A DNA stretch of 64,000 nt, taken from Streptomyces sp. NBC_00234. Lineage in GTDB: Bacteria; Actinomycetota; Actinomycetes; Streptomycetales; Streptomycetaceae. Shown here piece by piece: positions 54,067 to 62,094 of the stretch (position 1 is its first letter; every line of letters begins with the position of its first letter). A model generated the notes under the pieces. It had not been told where the DNA came from and did not search any database. It saw only the letters and a list, made by a program, of their open reading frames with translations. The position numbers and the translations under genes were made by a program. Location of the stretch: contig NZ_CP108101.1 of assembly GCF_036195325.1 (NCBI RefSeq), positions 4,960,001-5,024,000 of the forward strand. The letters are read 5' to 3'.

Positions 54067-54384
54067 TCAGCGGGCCACCGCGCAGATGTACAGGCGGTCC
54101 GTCACTTGCGGTTCCTCGGTCGTCCGGCGGGCTTCGGAACCGAAATCGGGCACGGACGAAGGCGACGAGGCGGGCCAGGGCGAGGCCGAGCGGTCCGTGC
54201 GCGGACTCGGGTCGCACGGGCCGCCCTCGGGCTGCGGCCCCGGATCGGGGTTGGCCGTGAGGTCGGGGGCCCGGTCCGCTCCGGGCCCCGCGGTGGCCGT
54301 GGGCTCGTCCAGCCAGAGCGTCGCCCCCCAGCCGCCCACCACCAGCAGGGCCCAGACGGCGACGGCCGGCCGGCGGATTCTCAC
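54067..54384 (-). CDS. small membrane or secreted protein coupled to the ECF sigma gene
   Basis: 105 residues, GTG start. RIRRPAVAVWALLVVGGWGATLWL forms one N-terminal helix, followed by a Pro/Asp/Ser-rich tail with two cysteines (one in GGPCDPS, one near the C-terminus). I know no family. Its GTG overlaps the TGA of the sigma gene (GTGA), so it is translated with it and could be a regulator of that factor. Codon bias is that of a real gene. Confidence 0.62.
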   Translation of the reverse strand: MRIRRPAVAVWALLVVGGWGATLWLDEPTATAGPGADRAPDLTANPDPGPQPEGGPCDPSPRTDRSASPWPASSPSSVPDFGSEARRTTEEPQVTDRLYICAVAR

Positions 54385-55370
54385 GCCGGGTCGGCGTCGA
54401 GGTGATCCGGCAGTCCGAACAGCGGGAACCAGCGGGGCGTGTCCAGGAAGCAGTGCATCCCGGTGATCGCCCCGTCCTCGATGTCGATGACCTGCACCGC
54501 CCATGGCACGAACCCGGGGCCGTCCGGATTCGGCTTGTAGTGCGCGAACGCCGGGGTCCCGTTGGCCTCGGTCGCCACGAGCCGCGAACCCGCGCAGCCG
54601 GCGCCGATGGAGAGCATGAAGCCGGTGATGTCGTCGTGCCCCTGGAGCCAGAGGTCGAACGGCGGCATGGTCATCACGGCGTCCTCGTGGAGCAGCGCGG
54701 TCAGCGCCGCCATGTCGTACCCCTCGAAGGCCGCCACGTACCGCTCCAGGAGCTTGCGCTGCTCCTCGTCGAGCGGGTTCGCGGTGTCCGGGGCGCGCCC
54801 CTCCGTCTCGGTGAGCGTCGCGCGCGCCCGCTGGAGGGCGCTGTTGACCGAGGCGACCGAGGTGTCGAGCAGTTCCGCGACCTCGCTGGCCTTCCAGGCC
54901 AGGACCTCACGCAGGATGAGCACGGCCCGCTGCTTGGGAGGCAGGTGCTGGAGGGCGGCGACGAAGGCCAGCCGCACCGACTCACGGGCCACGGCGGCCT
55001 CCGCCGGATCGGTGACGGACGGCAGGATGCGGCCGTCCGGCATCGGCTCCAGCCAGGTGTTCTCGGGCAGCGGGTTGAGGGCGGCCTGTGCCAGCGGCGA
55101 CGGGCCGGTCAGATCCACCGGCCGGGCCCGCTTGTTGCCCGCGTTCAGCATGTCCAGGCAGACGTTCGTCGCGATGCGGTAGAGCCAGGAGCGCAGGGAG
55201 GAACGGCCCTCGAACTTGTCGAAGTTGCGCCAGGCGCGCACGAGCGTGTCCTGGACCGCGTCCTCCGCCTCGAAGGCCGAGCCGAGCATCCGGTAGCAGT
55301 AACCGGTCAGCTCGACCCGGTGTCCCTCCAGGCGGCTGTCGATATCGGCAGCCACGGTCAGATCACTCAT
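54381..55370 (-). CDS. ECF sigma factor with C-terminal SnoaL-like domain
   Basis: 329 residues. Sigma region 2 (about 10-75: AEDAVQDTLVRAWRNFDKFEGRSSLRSWLYRIATNVCLD) and region 4 (about 130-190: LPPKQRAVLILREVLAWKASEVAELLDTSVASVNSALQRARATL). A 120-residue NTF2/SnoaL-like domain follows (LLERYVAAFEGYDMAALTALLHEDAVMTMPP). Such tails modulate sigma activity in ECF41/56-type and SigJ/SigG-type factors, which usually lack a classical anti-sigma. ATG 55370 is preceded by GGAG. Coupled to the small membrane protein. Confidence 0.9.
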   Translation of the reverse strand: MSDLTVAADIDSRLEGHRVELTGYCYRMLGSAFEAEDAVQDTLVRAWRNFDKFEGRSSLRSWLYRIATNVCLDMLNAGNKRARPVDLTGPSPLAQAALNPLPENTWLEPMPDGRILPSVTDPAEAAVARESVRLAFVAALQHLPPKQRAVLILREVLAWKASEVAELLDTSVASVNSALQRARATLTETEGRAPDTANPLDEEQRKLLERYVAAFEGYDMAALTALLHEDAVMTMPPFDLWLQGHDDITGFMLSIGAGCAGSRLVATEANGTPAFAHYKPNPDGPGFVPWAVQVIDIEDGAITGMHCFLDTPRWFPLFGLPDHLDADPA

Positions 55371-55463
55371 TGCTCCACCCCTGTTGCGCTGTGACACCAC
55401 TCACTCAGCACTGTGGAAGCTACCGCAGGCCACTGACAATCGGGCGGGAAGAGCGGAAGCCGC

Positions 55464-56180
55464 TCACGTTCCGGGCTTGCGTCCGTACACGTAGACGTCG
55501 TCGCCGTTGCGCAGCAGATTCCAGTATGCCTTCGCGTCCTTGCTCCGCATGTTGACGCAGCCCCCCGAGCCGGGCGGGTTGTACATGCTCTTGGTGACGG
55601 AGTGGAACGCGATGCCGCCGTCGAAGAACTGGGAGTACGGCATCCACACGTCGTAGAGCGTCGACCAGTGCTTGAGGCTGCGCCAGTAGATCTTCTTCGC
55701 ACCGGTACGCGTCTCCGCGCCGTTGCGCCCCGTCCGGACCGGCACCGGGCCGTACTTCAGCTTCGAGCCGTCCTGGATCCAGCTGAGCTGCCTGGTCAGG
55801 TCCACGCACGCGATGCGCCCCTTGTTCGTGGGGCACTTCTTCGTCTTGTTGGGGTTCTTCCCGGCCGCCTTCTGGGCGAGCATGGTGTTCATCGTGCGCC
55901 AGGTGATCGGCCCCGCGTACCCGATCGTGGGTGTGATGCCGTGCTTCGCCTGGAAGGCGCGGGTGGCCTTGCAGTCGGTGGGGGACTGCCTGCCGTCGAC
56001 CGGGCGGCCCAGGAACTTCTCGACCTTCTTCTGGTACGGCCCGGTGGAGGTCGTGCAGGACGCCGCCTGCGCGGTCGTGCCCGTGCCCAGAACGAGGGCG
56101 GGTGCTGCCATCAGACCCGCGACGGACAGGGCGACGCTCCGTCGTATCCGTACGCCCCGGATATCTCCTATGACTCCCAT
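55464..56180 (-). CDS. L,D-transpeptidase (secreted, short)
   Basis: 238 residues. N-terminal Arg-Arg and a hydrophobic run (VALSVAGLMAAPALVL, cleavage after TTAQA), a small domain with CTTSTGPYQKKVEKFLGR that resembles a peptidoglycan-binding module, then a YkuD domain with HSVTK and the catalytic GSGGCVNM near residue 210. The C-terminus is YGRKPGT. It crosslinks peptidoglycan. ATG 56180 is 9 bases from AAGGGGAG; TTG 56189 is too close to it. Unlike the 24902 enzyme it has no lipobox. Confidence 0.9.
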   Translation of the reverse strand: MGVIGDIRGVRIRRSVALSVAGLMAAPALVLGTGTTAQAASCTTSTGPYQKKVEKFLGRPVDGRQSPTDCKATRAFQAKHGITPTIGYAGPITWRTMNTMLAQKAAGKNPNKTKKCPTNKGRIACVDLTRQLSWIQDGSKLKYGPVPVRTGRNGAETRTGAKKIYWRSLKHWSTLYDVWMPYSQFFDGGIAFHSVTKSMYNPPGSGGCVNMRSKDAKAYWNLLRNGDDVYVYGRKPGT

Positions 56181-56265
56181 GTGCGCCAACTCCCCTTCGC
56201 GCGCAGTGCGTTGATACCGCCTGCTAGACGCGCGAAGGGGAGTGCCGGTTGTGCGTGCGAAGGTC

Positions 56266-57561
56266 TCAGTTGTGTACCGCGACCGCCGGTAGGGCCCGGA
56301 GGCGTTCGGTCCTGGCCACCCGTGTCCCGTACAGCGTGATCGATACGACGCCGAGGACCGCGAACAGTCCCAGCGCCACGGTGCCCGCCCAGCCCCCGGC
56401 GTGGAAGGCGACCGCGCCGAGCGTGCCGCCCGCGCTGGAGCCCAGGTAGTACGCGGACTGGTAGAGCGCCGAAGCCTGGGCGCGGCCCGTCGTCGCCGTG
56501 CGGCTCACCGAGGAGGAGGCGACCGCGTGGCCGGCGAAGAAGCCCGCCGTGATCAGGACCAGTCCGAGGAGGACCGCCGCCAGTTGGTCGGCCAGCGAGA
56601 GCAGCAGACCGGCGGCCGTGGTGGAGACCGCCAGGTAGAGCGCGCCCCGGCGGCCGAGCCGGGCCACCAGCGTGCCGGCCGCGGCGGAGGAGACCGTACC
56701 GACCAGATAGACGAGGAAGATCGAGCCGACGATGCCCTGCGGGAGGTTGAACGGGGCCTCGACCAGCCGGTAGCCGATCACCGTGTACACCGCGCCGAAC
56801 ACCGTCATGAACAGGGCGCCGATCGCGTACAGCCGCCGCAGCAGCGGATCCGCCAGGTGCGTGCCGACGGTCCTGGCGAGGGCCTTCGGGTTGAGCGAAC
56901 CGGGCGTGAAGTTGCGGGCCTTCGGAATCATGAAGTGGAAGACGGCCGCGCAGACCACGGCGAGCAGCCCGACCGCGCCGAGCGCCGCCCGCCAGCCCCA
57001 CAGCTGGGCCACCCAGCCGGTGAGGATACGGCCGCTCATGCCGCCGATGCTGTTGCCCGCCACGAACAGACCGATCGCGGCGACCAGCGCCTTGGGCCGC
57101 ACCTCCTCCGCCAGATACGCCATCGCGGACGCCGGCAGCCCGGCGAGCGCGGCGCCCTGGACGGCACGCAGCGCGATCAGCCAGCCGAGGGACGGGGCGA
57201 AGGGCACGAGCAGTCCCACCAGTACGGCCACCGTCAGCGAGGCGGTCATCATCTGCCGCCGCCCGAAGCGCTCGGAGAGGGCGCTCAGCGGCAGTACGCA
57301 CAGCGCCAGCGCGCCGGTCGCCGCGGAGACCGTCCAGCTCGCCTGACCCGCCGTGGCGCCGAACGACTCGGAGACGGCGGGCAGCAGCGCCTGGGTGGAG
57401 TAGAGGAGTGCGAAGGTCGCCACTCCGGCGGCGAAGAGCGCGAAGCTCATCCGGCGATAGCCGGGGCGGCCGGGTTCCAGCCGCTGGGCGGAGGCGGGAG
57501 AGGAAGAAGGTGCGGGGGCGTCCACCGTTCGGATGGACGCCTTGGTACTGGCAGGAGGCAT
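56266..57561 (-). CDS. MFS transporter (YnfM/arabinose-efflux-like)
   Basis: 431 residues with about 12 helices after a 35-residue polar N-terminus. SALSERFGRRQMM is the loop between helices 2 and 3; FAAGVATFALLYSTQALLPAVSESFG at the start is typical of the YnfM subgroup. It probably exports drugs or metabolites. Divergent from a LysR gene with 62 bases between starts, and the two are likely one regulatory unit. Confidence 0.86.
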   Translation of the reverse strand: MPPASTKASIRTVDAPAPSSSPASAQRLEPGRPGYRRMSFALFAAGVATFALLYSTQALLPAVSESFGATAGQASWTVSAATGALALCVLPLSALSERFGRRQMMTASLTVAVLVGLLVPFAPSLGWLIALRAVQGAALAGLPASAMAYLAEEVRPKALVAAIGLFVAGNSIGGMSGRILTGWVAQLWGWRAALGAVGLLAVVCAAVFHFMIPKARNFTPGSLNPKALARTVGTHLADPLLRRLYAIGALFMTVFGAVYTVIGYRLVEAPFNLPQGIVGSIFLVYLVGTVSSAAAGTLVARLGRRGALYLAVSTTAAGLLLSLADQLAAVLLGLVLITAGFFAGHAVASSSVSRTATTGRAQASALYQSAYYLGSSAGGTLGAVAFHAGGWAGTVALGLFAVLGVVSITLYGTRVARTERLRALPAVAVHN

Positions 57562-57623
57562 AGGTCGAAAGTAGGCCGCCAGGTTTCATGCGTCCAATGC
57601 ACGAACTCGTCATAATCGTTCCC

Positions 57624-58577
57624 ATGGTGCATGAACGCAGGCCACAGCCCCGGCTGTCACCGAGTAGTTACGAAGAAGACATTCGCGCCGTGCTCGCGCC
57701 ACGCCTCGCGTACTTCGAGGCGGTCGCCCGCCACGAGCACGTCACCCGCGCCGCGCACGAGCTGGGCGTCCCGCAGTCCACGCTCTCGCGGGCCATGGTC
57801 AGGCTGGAACAGGACCTGGGTGTCGCCCTGTTCGCCCGCAAGGGCCGTACGGTCTCGCTCACCCCGGCCGGCCGGACGTTCCTGGCCTCGGCCGACCGCG
57901 CGCTCACCGAGGTGGAGAAGGCGGCCGACTCCGTGCGGGCGGACGCCGACCCGACCGCGGGCAAGGTCGCCTTCGGCTTCCTGCACACCATGGGGTCCGA
58001 GACCGTGCCCGCGCTCATCCGCGCCTTCCGCGTCGACCACCCGCGGGTCCGCTTCCAACTGGTCCAGAACTACGGCGAGGCGATGATCGAACGCCTCCGC
58101 TCGGGCGGCCTCGACCTCTGCCTCACCTCGCCGGTCCCCGACGCCCCGGACCTGGTCGCCCGCCGCCTCGACGAACAGCGGCTGCGCCTGGTCGTCCCGG
58201 ACGACCACCGGCTCGCCTCCCGCCGCCGGGTGCGGCTCGCGGAGGCCGCCGACGAAACCTTCGTCACCCTCGAACCGGGCTACGGCCTGCGGCGGATCAC
58301 CGACGACCTCTGCGCGGAGGCGGGCTTCACCCCCCGGATCGCGTTCGAGGGCGAGGAGGCGGAGACGCTGCGGGGTCTGGTCGCCGCGGGTCTGGGCGTC
58401 GCGCTGCTGCCGCCGCCCGCGGTGGCGCGCCCGGGAGTCGTCGAGCTGACGGTCACGGCGCCGAGGGCGGCCCGCGAGATCGGTGTCGCCTGGCTGGACG
58501 GCCATCCGGACACCCCGCCGGTCGCGGCCTTCAAGCACTTCCTGCTGTCCCGCCGGGGGCACCTGCTCCCGGACTGA
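57624..58577 (+). CDS. LysR-family transcriptional regulator
   Basis: 317 residues. Winged helix-turn-helix at about 22-80 (YFEAVARHEHVTRAAHELGVPQSTLSRAMVRLEQDLGVALF), then the two-lobe effector domain (LLPPPAVARPGVV near the end). ATG 57624 is used; no ribosome site, but CATAAT (57611-57616) ends 7 bases upstream, so a leaderless message is likely. Presumed to control the divergent MFS gene; ligand unknown. Confidence 0.88.
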   Translation: MVHERRPQPRLSPSSYEEDIRAVLAPRLAYFEAVARHEHVTRAAHELGVPQSTLSRAMVRLEQDLGVALFARKGRTVSLTPAGRTFLASADRALTEVEKAADSVRADADPTAGKVAFGFLHTMGSETVPALIRAFRVDHPRVRFQLVQNYGEAMIERLRSGGLDLCLTSPVPDAPDLVARRLDEQRLRLVVPDDHRLASRRRVRLAEAADETFVTLEPGYGLRRITDDLCAEAGFTPRIAFEGEEAETLRGLVAAGLGVALLPPPAVARPGVVELTVTAPRAAREIGVAWLDGHPDTPPVAAFKHFLLSRRGHLLPD

Positions 58578-58609
58578 CGAGACCTGGGTCGTGTCCGCGA
58601 AGTCTCGTC
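58576..58609. terminator. shared terminator hairpin
   Basis: GACGAGAC (58576-58583, overlapping the LysR stop) pairs with GTCTCGTC (58602-58609) between convergent genes; 18-base loop, so only moderate. Confidence 0.45.
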
Positions 58610-58631
58610 CGACCGGCGGTGCTTCGAGACC

Positions 58632-59393
58632 CTAGTGCCGCAGCGACCGCCCGAACCCCGCCGCCAGCGGCATCCGCAGACCCAGCGGCGGCGGCGCCGC
58701 CAGGGCGTCGGCGACCGGGCGGGCGTAGGACCGGGCGAACAGCGAACCGCACACGAAGTCGGCGGCCAGCGCCACCACTTCGGCCCGGTGCTGGCGCAGC
58801 GCGTGCCCGTCCGAGTGGACCTCGAACCGGCAGACGTCCCGGTTGGACTTCTTCGCCCGCTCGGCCAGCCGGAACGACAGCTCCGGATCGATCCGTTCGT
58901 CGTTGGTGCCGTGCACGATCAGCACCCGCCGCCCCGCCAACTGCCGTACGGGCTCCGCCTCGTCGGCGGTGCCGTCGGGCAGCCAGGGGGCCATCGCCAG
59001 TACCGAGGTGACCGCGTCGTGCCCGGCGGCCCGCAGCGCGGCCCGACCGCCCATGCCGTGCCCGGTCAGACAGACGGGTACGTCGCCGTAGCGGCGTACG
59101 ACCTCGTCCGCCGCCCACTCGGCGTCGGCCGCCAGATCCGCGTCCGTGGCGTTCCAGCCGCGCCAGCGGTACCGCACGACATGCACCGCGAGCCCGTCCG
59201 GCCGGCCCGCGCGGGCCAGATGCCGGGCGAACGGCAGCTGGAACGCGTACGACAAGGAGGACGGCCTGCGGTGCGAATCCGCTTCTCCGTCCGGGAGCAG
59301 CAGGGCGACGCCGCTGACCTCGGGTGGTGCTCCGGCCGTGAGGACGGCCCGTCCCAGCCTCGCAGCAGGCAGGGGAAGTGCGCGCTGTGCCAT
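58632..59393 (-). CDS. alpha/beta-hydrolase-fold protein with Gly in place of the nucleophile
   Basis: 253 residues. The fold is indicated by VHVVRYRWRGW, a nucleophile-elbow-like CLTGHGMGGRAALRAA near 108-121, VLIVHGTNDERID (acid site) and SDGHAL (base site). In the elbow the expected Ser of GHSMGG is Gly113, so the catalytic triad is incomplete. It may be a binding or regulatory protein, or use another residue. Convergent with the LysR gene; divergent from adenosine deaminase by 103 bases. Confidence 0.82.
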   Translation of the reverse strand: MAQRALPLPAARLGRAVLTAGAPPEVSGVALLLPDGEADSHRRPSSLSYAFQLPFARHLARAGRPDGLAVHVVRYRWRGWNATDADLAADAEWAADEVVRRYGDVPVCLTGHGMGGRAALRAAGHDAVTSVLAMAPWLPDGTADEAEPVRQLAGRRVLIVHGTNDERIDPELSFRLAERAKKSNRDVCRFEVHSDGHALRQHRAEVVALAADFVCGSLFARSYARPVADALAAPPPLGLRMPLAAGFGRSLRH

Positions 59394-59468
59394 GACAGAA
59401 CAGTGTCAGAAGGACAGGTGTACTCCACCCGACTTCGCGGTCACTGTTACGCATCGGCGCCCAGCGCT

Positions 59469-59490
59469 CTACGCGCGTAGGCGCTAGAGT
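59469..59490 (+). promoter_or_regulatory. nucleoside-regulon palindrome and -10 box of adenosine deaminase
   Basis: Perfect dyad CTACGCGCGTAG (59469-59480), followed by TAGAGT (59485-59490), 7 bases before the ATG at 59497. The -10 position predicts a leaderless transcript beginning at or next to the start codon. The operator sits between the -35 and -10 positions. Confidence 0.68.
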
Positions 59491-59496
59491 GCCCAG

Positions 59497-60651
59497 ATGA
59501 CGAGCCAGACCCCCAACGTTCCCAGTTCCGAGCAGATCAGGCGTGCGCCCAAGGTGCTGCTCCACGACCACCTCGACGGCGGCCTGCGCCCCGGCACGAT
59601 CGTCGATCTGGCCCTCGCGCAGGGCTACGACGCCCTGCCGGAGACGGAGCCCGACAAGCTGGGCATCTGGTTCCGCGAAGCGGCCGACTCCGGCTCGCTG
59701 GAGCGCTATCTGGAGACGTTCGCCCACACCTGCGCCGTCATGCAGACCCGCGAGGCGCTGATCCGGGTGGCGGCCGAGTGCGCCGAGGACCTCGCCGAGG
59801 ACGGCGTCGTCTACGCGGAGGTGCGGTACGCCCCCGAGCAGCACCTGGAAGGCGGTCTGACCCTCGAAGAGGTCGTCGAGGCGGTCAACGAGGGCTTCCG
59901 CGAGGGCGAGAACCGCGCCCGCGCCAACGGCCACCGCATCCGCGTCGGCGCCCTCCTCACCGCCATGCGGCACGCCGCCCGCGCCCTGGAGATCGCCGAA
60001 CTGGCCAACCGCTACCGGGACCTCGGCGTCGTCGGCTTCGACATCGCGGGCGCCGAGGCGGGCTTCCCTCCCACCCGCCACCTCGACGCGTTCGAGTACC
60101 TCAAGCGCGAGAACAACCACTTCACGATCCACGCGGGCGAGGCGTTCGGCCTGCCGTCGATCTGGCAGGCCCTCCAGTGGTGCGGCGCCGACCGGCTCGG
60201 CCACGGGGTCCGCATCATCGACGACATCGAGATCGCCGACGACGGCAGCGTGACCCTCGGCCGCCTGGCGTCCTACGTGCGCGACAAGCGCATCCCGCTG
60301 GAGCTCTGCCCCACGTCCAACCTCCAGACCGGCGCGGCGGAGTCCTACGCCGAGCACCCCATCGGCCTGCTCCGCAAGCTGCATTTCCGCGCCACCGTGA
60401 ATACGGACAACCGGTTGATGAGCGGTACGAGCATGAGCCAGGAATTCGAGCGGCTGACCGAGACTTTCGGATACACGCTCGACGACATGCAGTGGTTCAC
60501 CGTCAATGCGATGAAATCAGCATTCATTCCTTTCGATGAACGTCTGGCGATGATCAATGACGTCGTCAAGCCCGGATATGCGGAGCTGAAGTCGGAGTGG
60601 CTTTTCCGGCAGACCGCTACGACCAGCGGTTCTTCCTCCGTCAGCGGCTGA
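59497..60651 (+). CDS. add: adenosine deaminase
   Basis: 384 residues. Zinc and catalytic blocks in order: LHDHLDGGLRP, FDIAGAEAGFPP, the catalytic HAGEAFG, HGVRI, LCPTSN and NTDNRLMSGT. Converts adenosine or deoxyadenosine to inosine or deoxyinosine. No clear ribosome site; see the operator entry. A strong terminator follows. It shares the palindromic operator with the transporter and deoA, 9-11 kb away. Confidence 0.95.
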   Translation: MTSQTPNVPSSEQIRRAPKVLLHDHLDGGLRPGTIVDLALAQGYDALPETEPDKLGIWFREAADSGSLERYLETFAHTCAVMQTREALIRVAAECAEDLAEDGVVYAEVRYAPEQHLEGGLTLEEVVEAVNEGFREGENRARANGHRIRVGALLTAMRHAARALEIAELANRYRDLGVVGFDIAGAEAGFPPTRHLDAFEYLKRENNHFTIHAGEAFGLPSIWQALQWCGADRLGHGVRIIDDIEIADDGSVTLGRLASYVRDKRIPLELCPTSNLQTGAAESYAEHPIGLLRKLHFRATVNTDNRLMSGTSMSQEFERLTETFGYTLDDMQWFTVNAMKSAFIPFDERLAMINDVVKPGYAELKSEWLFRQTATTSGSSSVSG

Positions 60652-60661
60652 GTCGGCTCTA

Positions 60662-60702
60662 CGGAAATCGGCCGGGGCAGGTCACGCCCCGGCCGTTTTC
60701 CG
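60662..60702 (+). terminator. terminator after adenosine deaminase
   Basis: 17-base arms with one T-T mismatch around GGCCGGGGC/GCCCCGGCC, 7-base loop, and TTTT in the right arm, 10 bases after the stop codon. Confidence 0.78.
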
Positions 60703-60786
60703 TGTCCCCGCATGTTTGCGGGACAGGTAAGGGGATGACTACGTTGCAGAGCCGCTCACATCCCCTTCCCCAAGGATGAATTTCAC

Positions 60787-61089
60787 ATGAAGCAGTCTGC
60801 TGCCAGGACTCTCGGCGTCGCCGCTCTCGGTGCCGCTTTCGCCGCAGCCGCCGCCGGTTCGGCCTCCGCCGCCACCGCGCTGCCCGTCGACGCCGCGACC
60901 GCGGCCGTGCCCGCCGGCACCGCGCTGGACGCCGTCAGCCAGAGCCTGCCCACCGTGCAGGACGCGGCCGGACAGCTCCTCAAGGGCCAGCAGAGCGTCG
61001 GCGGCGACGTCACCGCTCCCGTCACCGGTCTGCTCGGCGGCCTGCCCACCAAGGGCGTGTCGGCGAACGGCCTGCCCCTCGGCGGCTGA
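60787..61089 (+). CDS. small secreted Ala/Val/Gly-rich protein
   Basis: 100 residues. Signal peptide MKQSAARTLGVAALGAAFA with cleavage after SASA near residue 28. The mature 70 residues are rich in Ala, Val, Thr and Gly with the periodic LLKGQQSVGGDVTAPVTGLLGGL, and have no Cys. In streptomycetes such short secreted proteins are common, sometimes auto-annotated as ATP-binding without basis. AAGGA lies 9-10 bases before the ATG. Unknown function. Confidence 0.75.
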   Translation: MKQSAARTLGVAALGAAFAAAAAGSASAATALPVDAATAAVPAGTALDAVSQSLPTVQDAAGQLLKGQQSVGGDVTAPVTGLLGGLPTKGVSANGLPLGG

Positions 61090-61108
61090 GCGGTACCCGT
61101 ACACGGCA

Positions 61109-61143
61109 GTGGGGCGCGCACCCGGTCAGGGTGCGCGCCCCAC
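61109..61143. terminator. bidirectional terminator
   Basis: Perfect 15-bp stem on GTGGGGCGCGCACCC, 5-base loop GGTCA, between the secreted protein gene and the convergent PspC gene. Confidence 0.8.
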
Positions 61144-61169
61144 GCGTGTTCTCCCCGTGCTCCCGCAGG

Positions 61170-61373
61170 TCACCAGGCCGTCGCGGCCGAGGTCTTCTCC
61201 GACGGCAGCAGCAGCCACAGCGCCAGGTAGAGCAGGAACTGGGGGCCGGGGAGCAGGCACGAGACGAGGAAGATCACGCGCATCGTCCCCGCGGAGGTGC
61301 CGAAGCGCCGTGCCAGCGCTGCGCACACTCCGCCGATCATGCGTCCGTCACGGGGGCGGGCAAGTGCGGCCAT
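61170..61373 (-). CDS. PspC-domain small membrane protein
   Basis: 67 residues: LARPRDGRMIGGVCAALARRFGTSAGTMRVIFLVSCLLPGPQFLLYLALWLLLP is the PspC domain, with two hydrophobic helices and the conserved GVCAALARRFG. It stands alone. PspC proteins are phage-shock/cell-envelope stress components. Confidence 0.88.
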   Translation of the reverse strand: MAALARPRDGRMIGGVCAALARRFGTSAGTMRVIFLVSCLLPGPQFLLYLALWLLLPSEKTSAATAW

Positions 61374-61464
61374 GGTGGGCTCCTTCGCGAACCGACGGGG
61401 AGCAGCTCCTGTTGTGCTCCCGATGTATCCATGGTCGCTCCGCGAAGGGGTACGAAGCGTCGCT

Positions 61465-62025
61465 CTACGGGGCGATGCCGACCCTGGAAATCGTCGGGGT
61501 CGAGCCCTGAGACGCCTCGTCCCGAAGCCGGACCGCTTCCCCTACCGCCCCGTCCCGCTGCCCGCGCCGCAGCCGGGCCCGGCAGACCGGCACGACCACC
61601 AGGTGCGCGATCGCCACGCCCGCGGTGTTCAGCAGCAGCGAGTCGACGTCCACGACCTGCCCCGGCACTCCGGTCTGCGCCAGCTCGATGGCCAGCGAGA
61701 TCAGTGCCCCGGCCGCGACGGTACGGGCCAGCGAGGCCCACGGGGACACGAACAGCCGGCCCCCGGCCATCGGCAGCAGTACCCCGAGCGGCGCCAGCAG
61801 CAGCAGCCCCGAGCCGAACCGGCGCGCGGCCTCGACCGGGCCGAGAGCCAGGTCTGCCTTGATGCCGGCCAGCGGCTGGAAATTCGCGGCGGTCACCCAC
61901 GCCACGTCCAGGGGGCGCAGGGTCAGCCACCCGACGATCAGCAGATGCGCGAGGAGGAGGAGTACCCCCGCCGCGCGGAAGCGGATGACGGCCTGGCCGT
62001 CCGAACCTTGACGCACGATCCCCAA
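61465..62025 (-). CDS. VanZ-family membrane protein
   Basis: 186 residues with four to five membrane helices. The middle and end show NFQPLAGIKADL (the NxxP region), the conserved basic and acidic residues between helices (ISLAIELAQTGVPGQVVDVDSLLLNTAG, the VanZ signature), and GQRD in a charged tail. Family members are linked to glycopeptide tolerance and envelope functions, but here only the fold is supported. ATG 62025. Confidence 0.86.
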   Translation of the reverse strand: MGIVRQGSDGQAVIRFRAAGVLLLLAHLLIVGWLTLRPLDVAWVTAANFQPLAGIKADLALGPVEAARRFGSGLLLLAPLGVLLPMAGGRLFVSPWASLARTVAAGALISLAIELAQTGVPGQVVDVDSLLLNTAGVAIAHLVVVPVCRARLRRGQRDGAVGEAVRLRDEASQGSTPTISRVGIAP

Positions 62026-62094
62026 GACGCCACGACCGGCAGGATCGGTTCCGCCCTGTTTCAGGAAGTGGTCAGGAATACGTCACGGCCGGCC

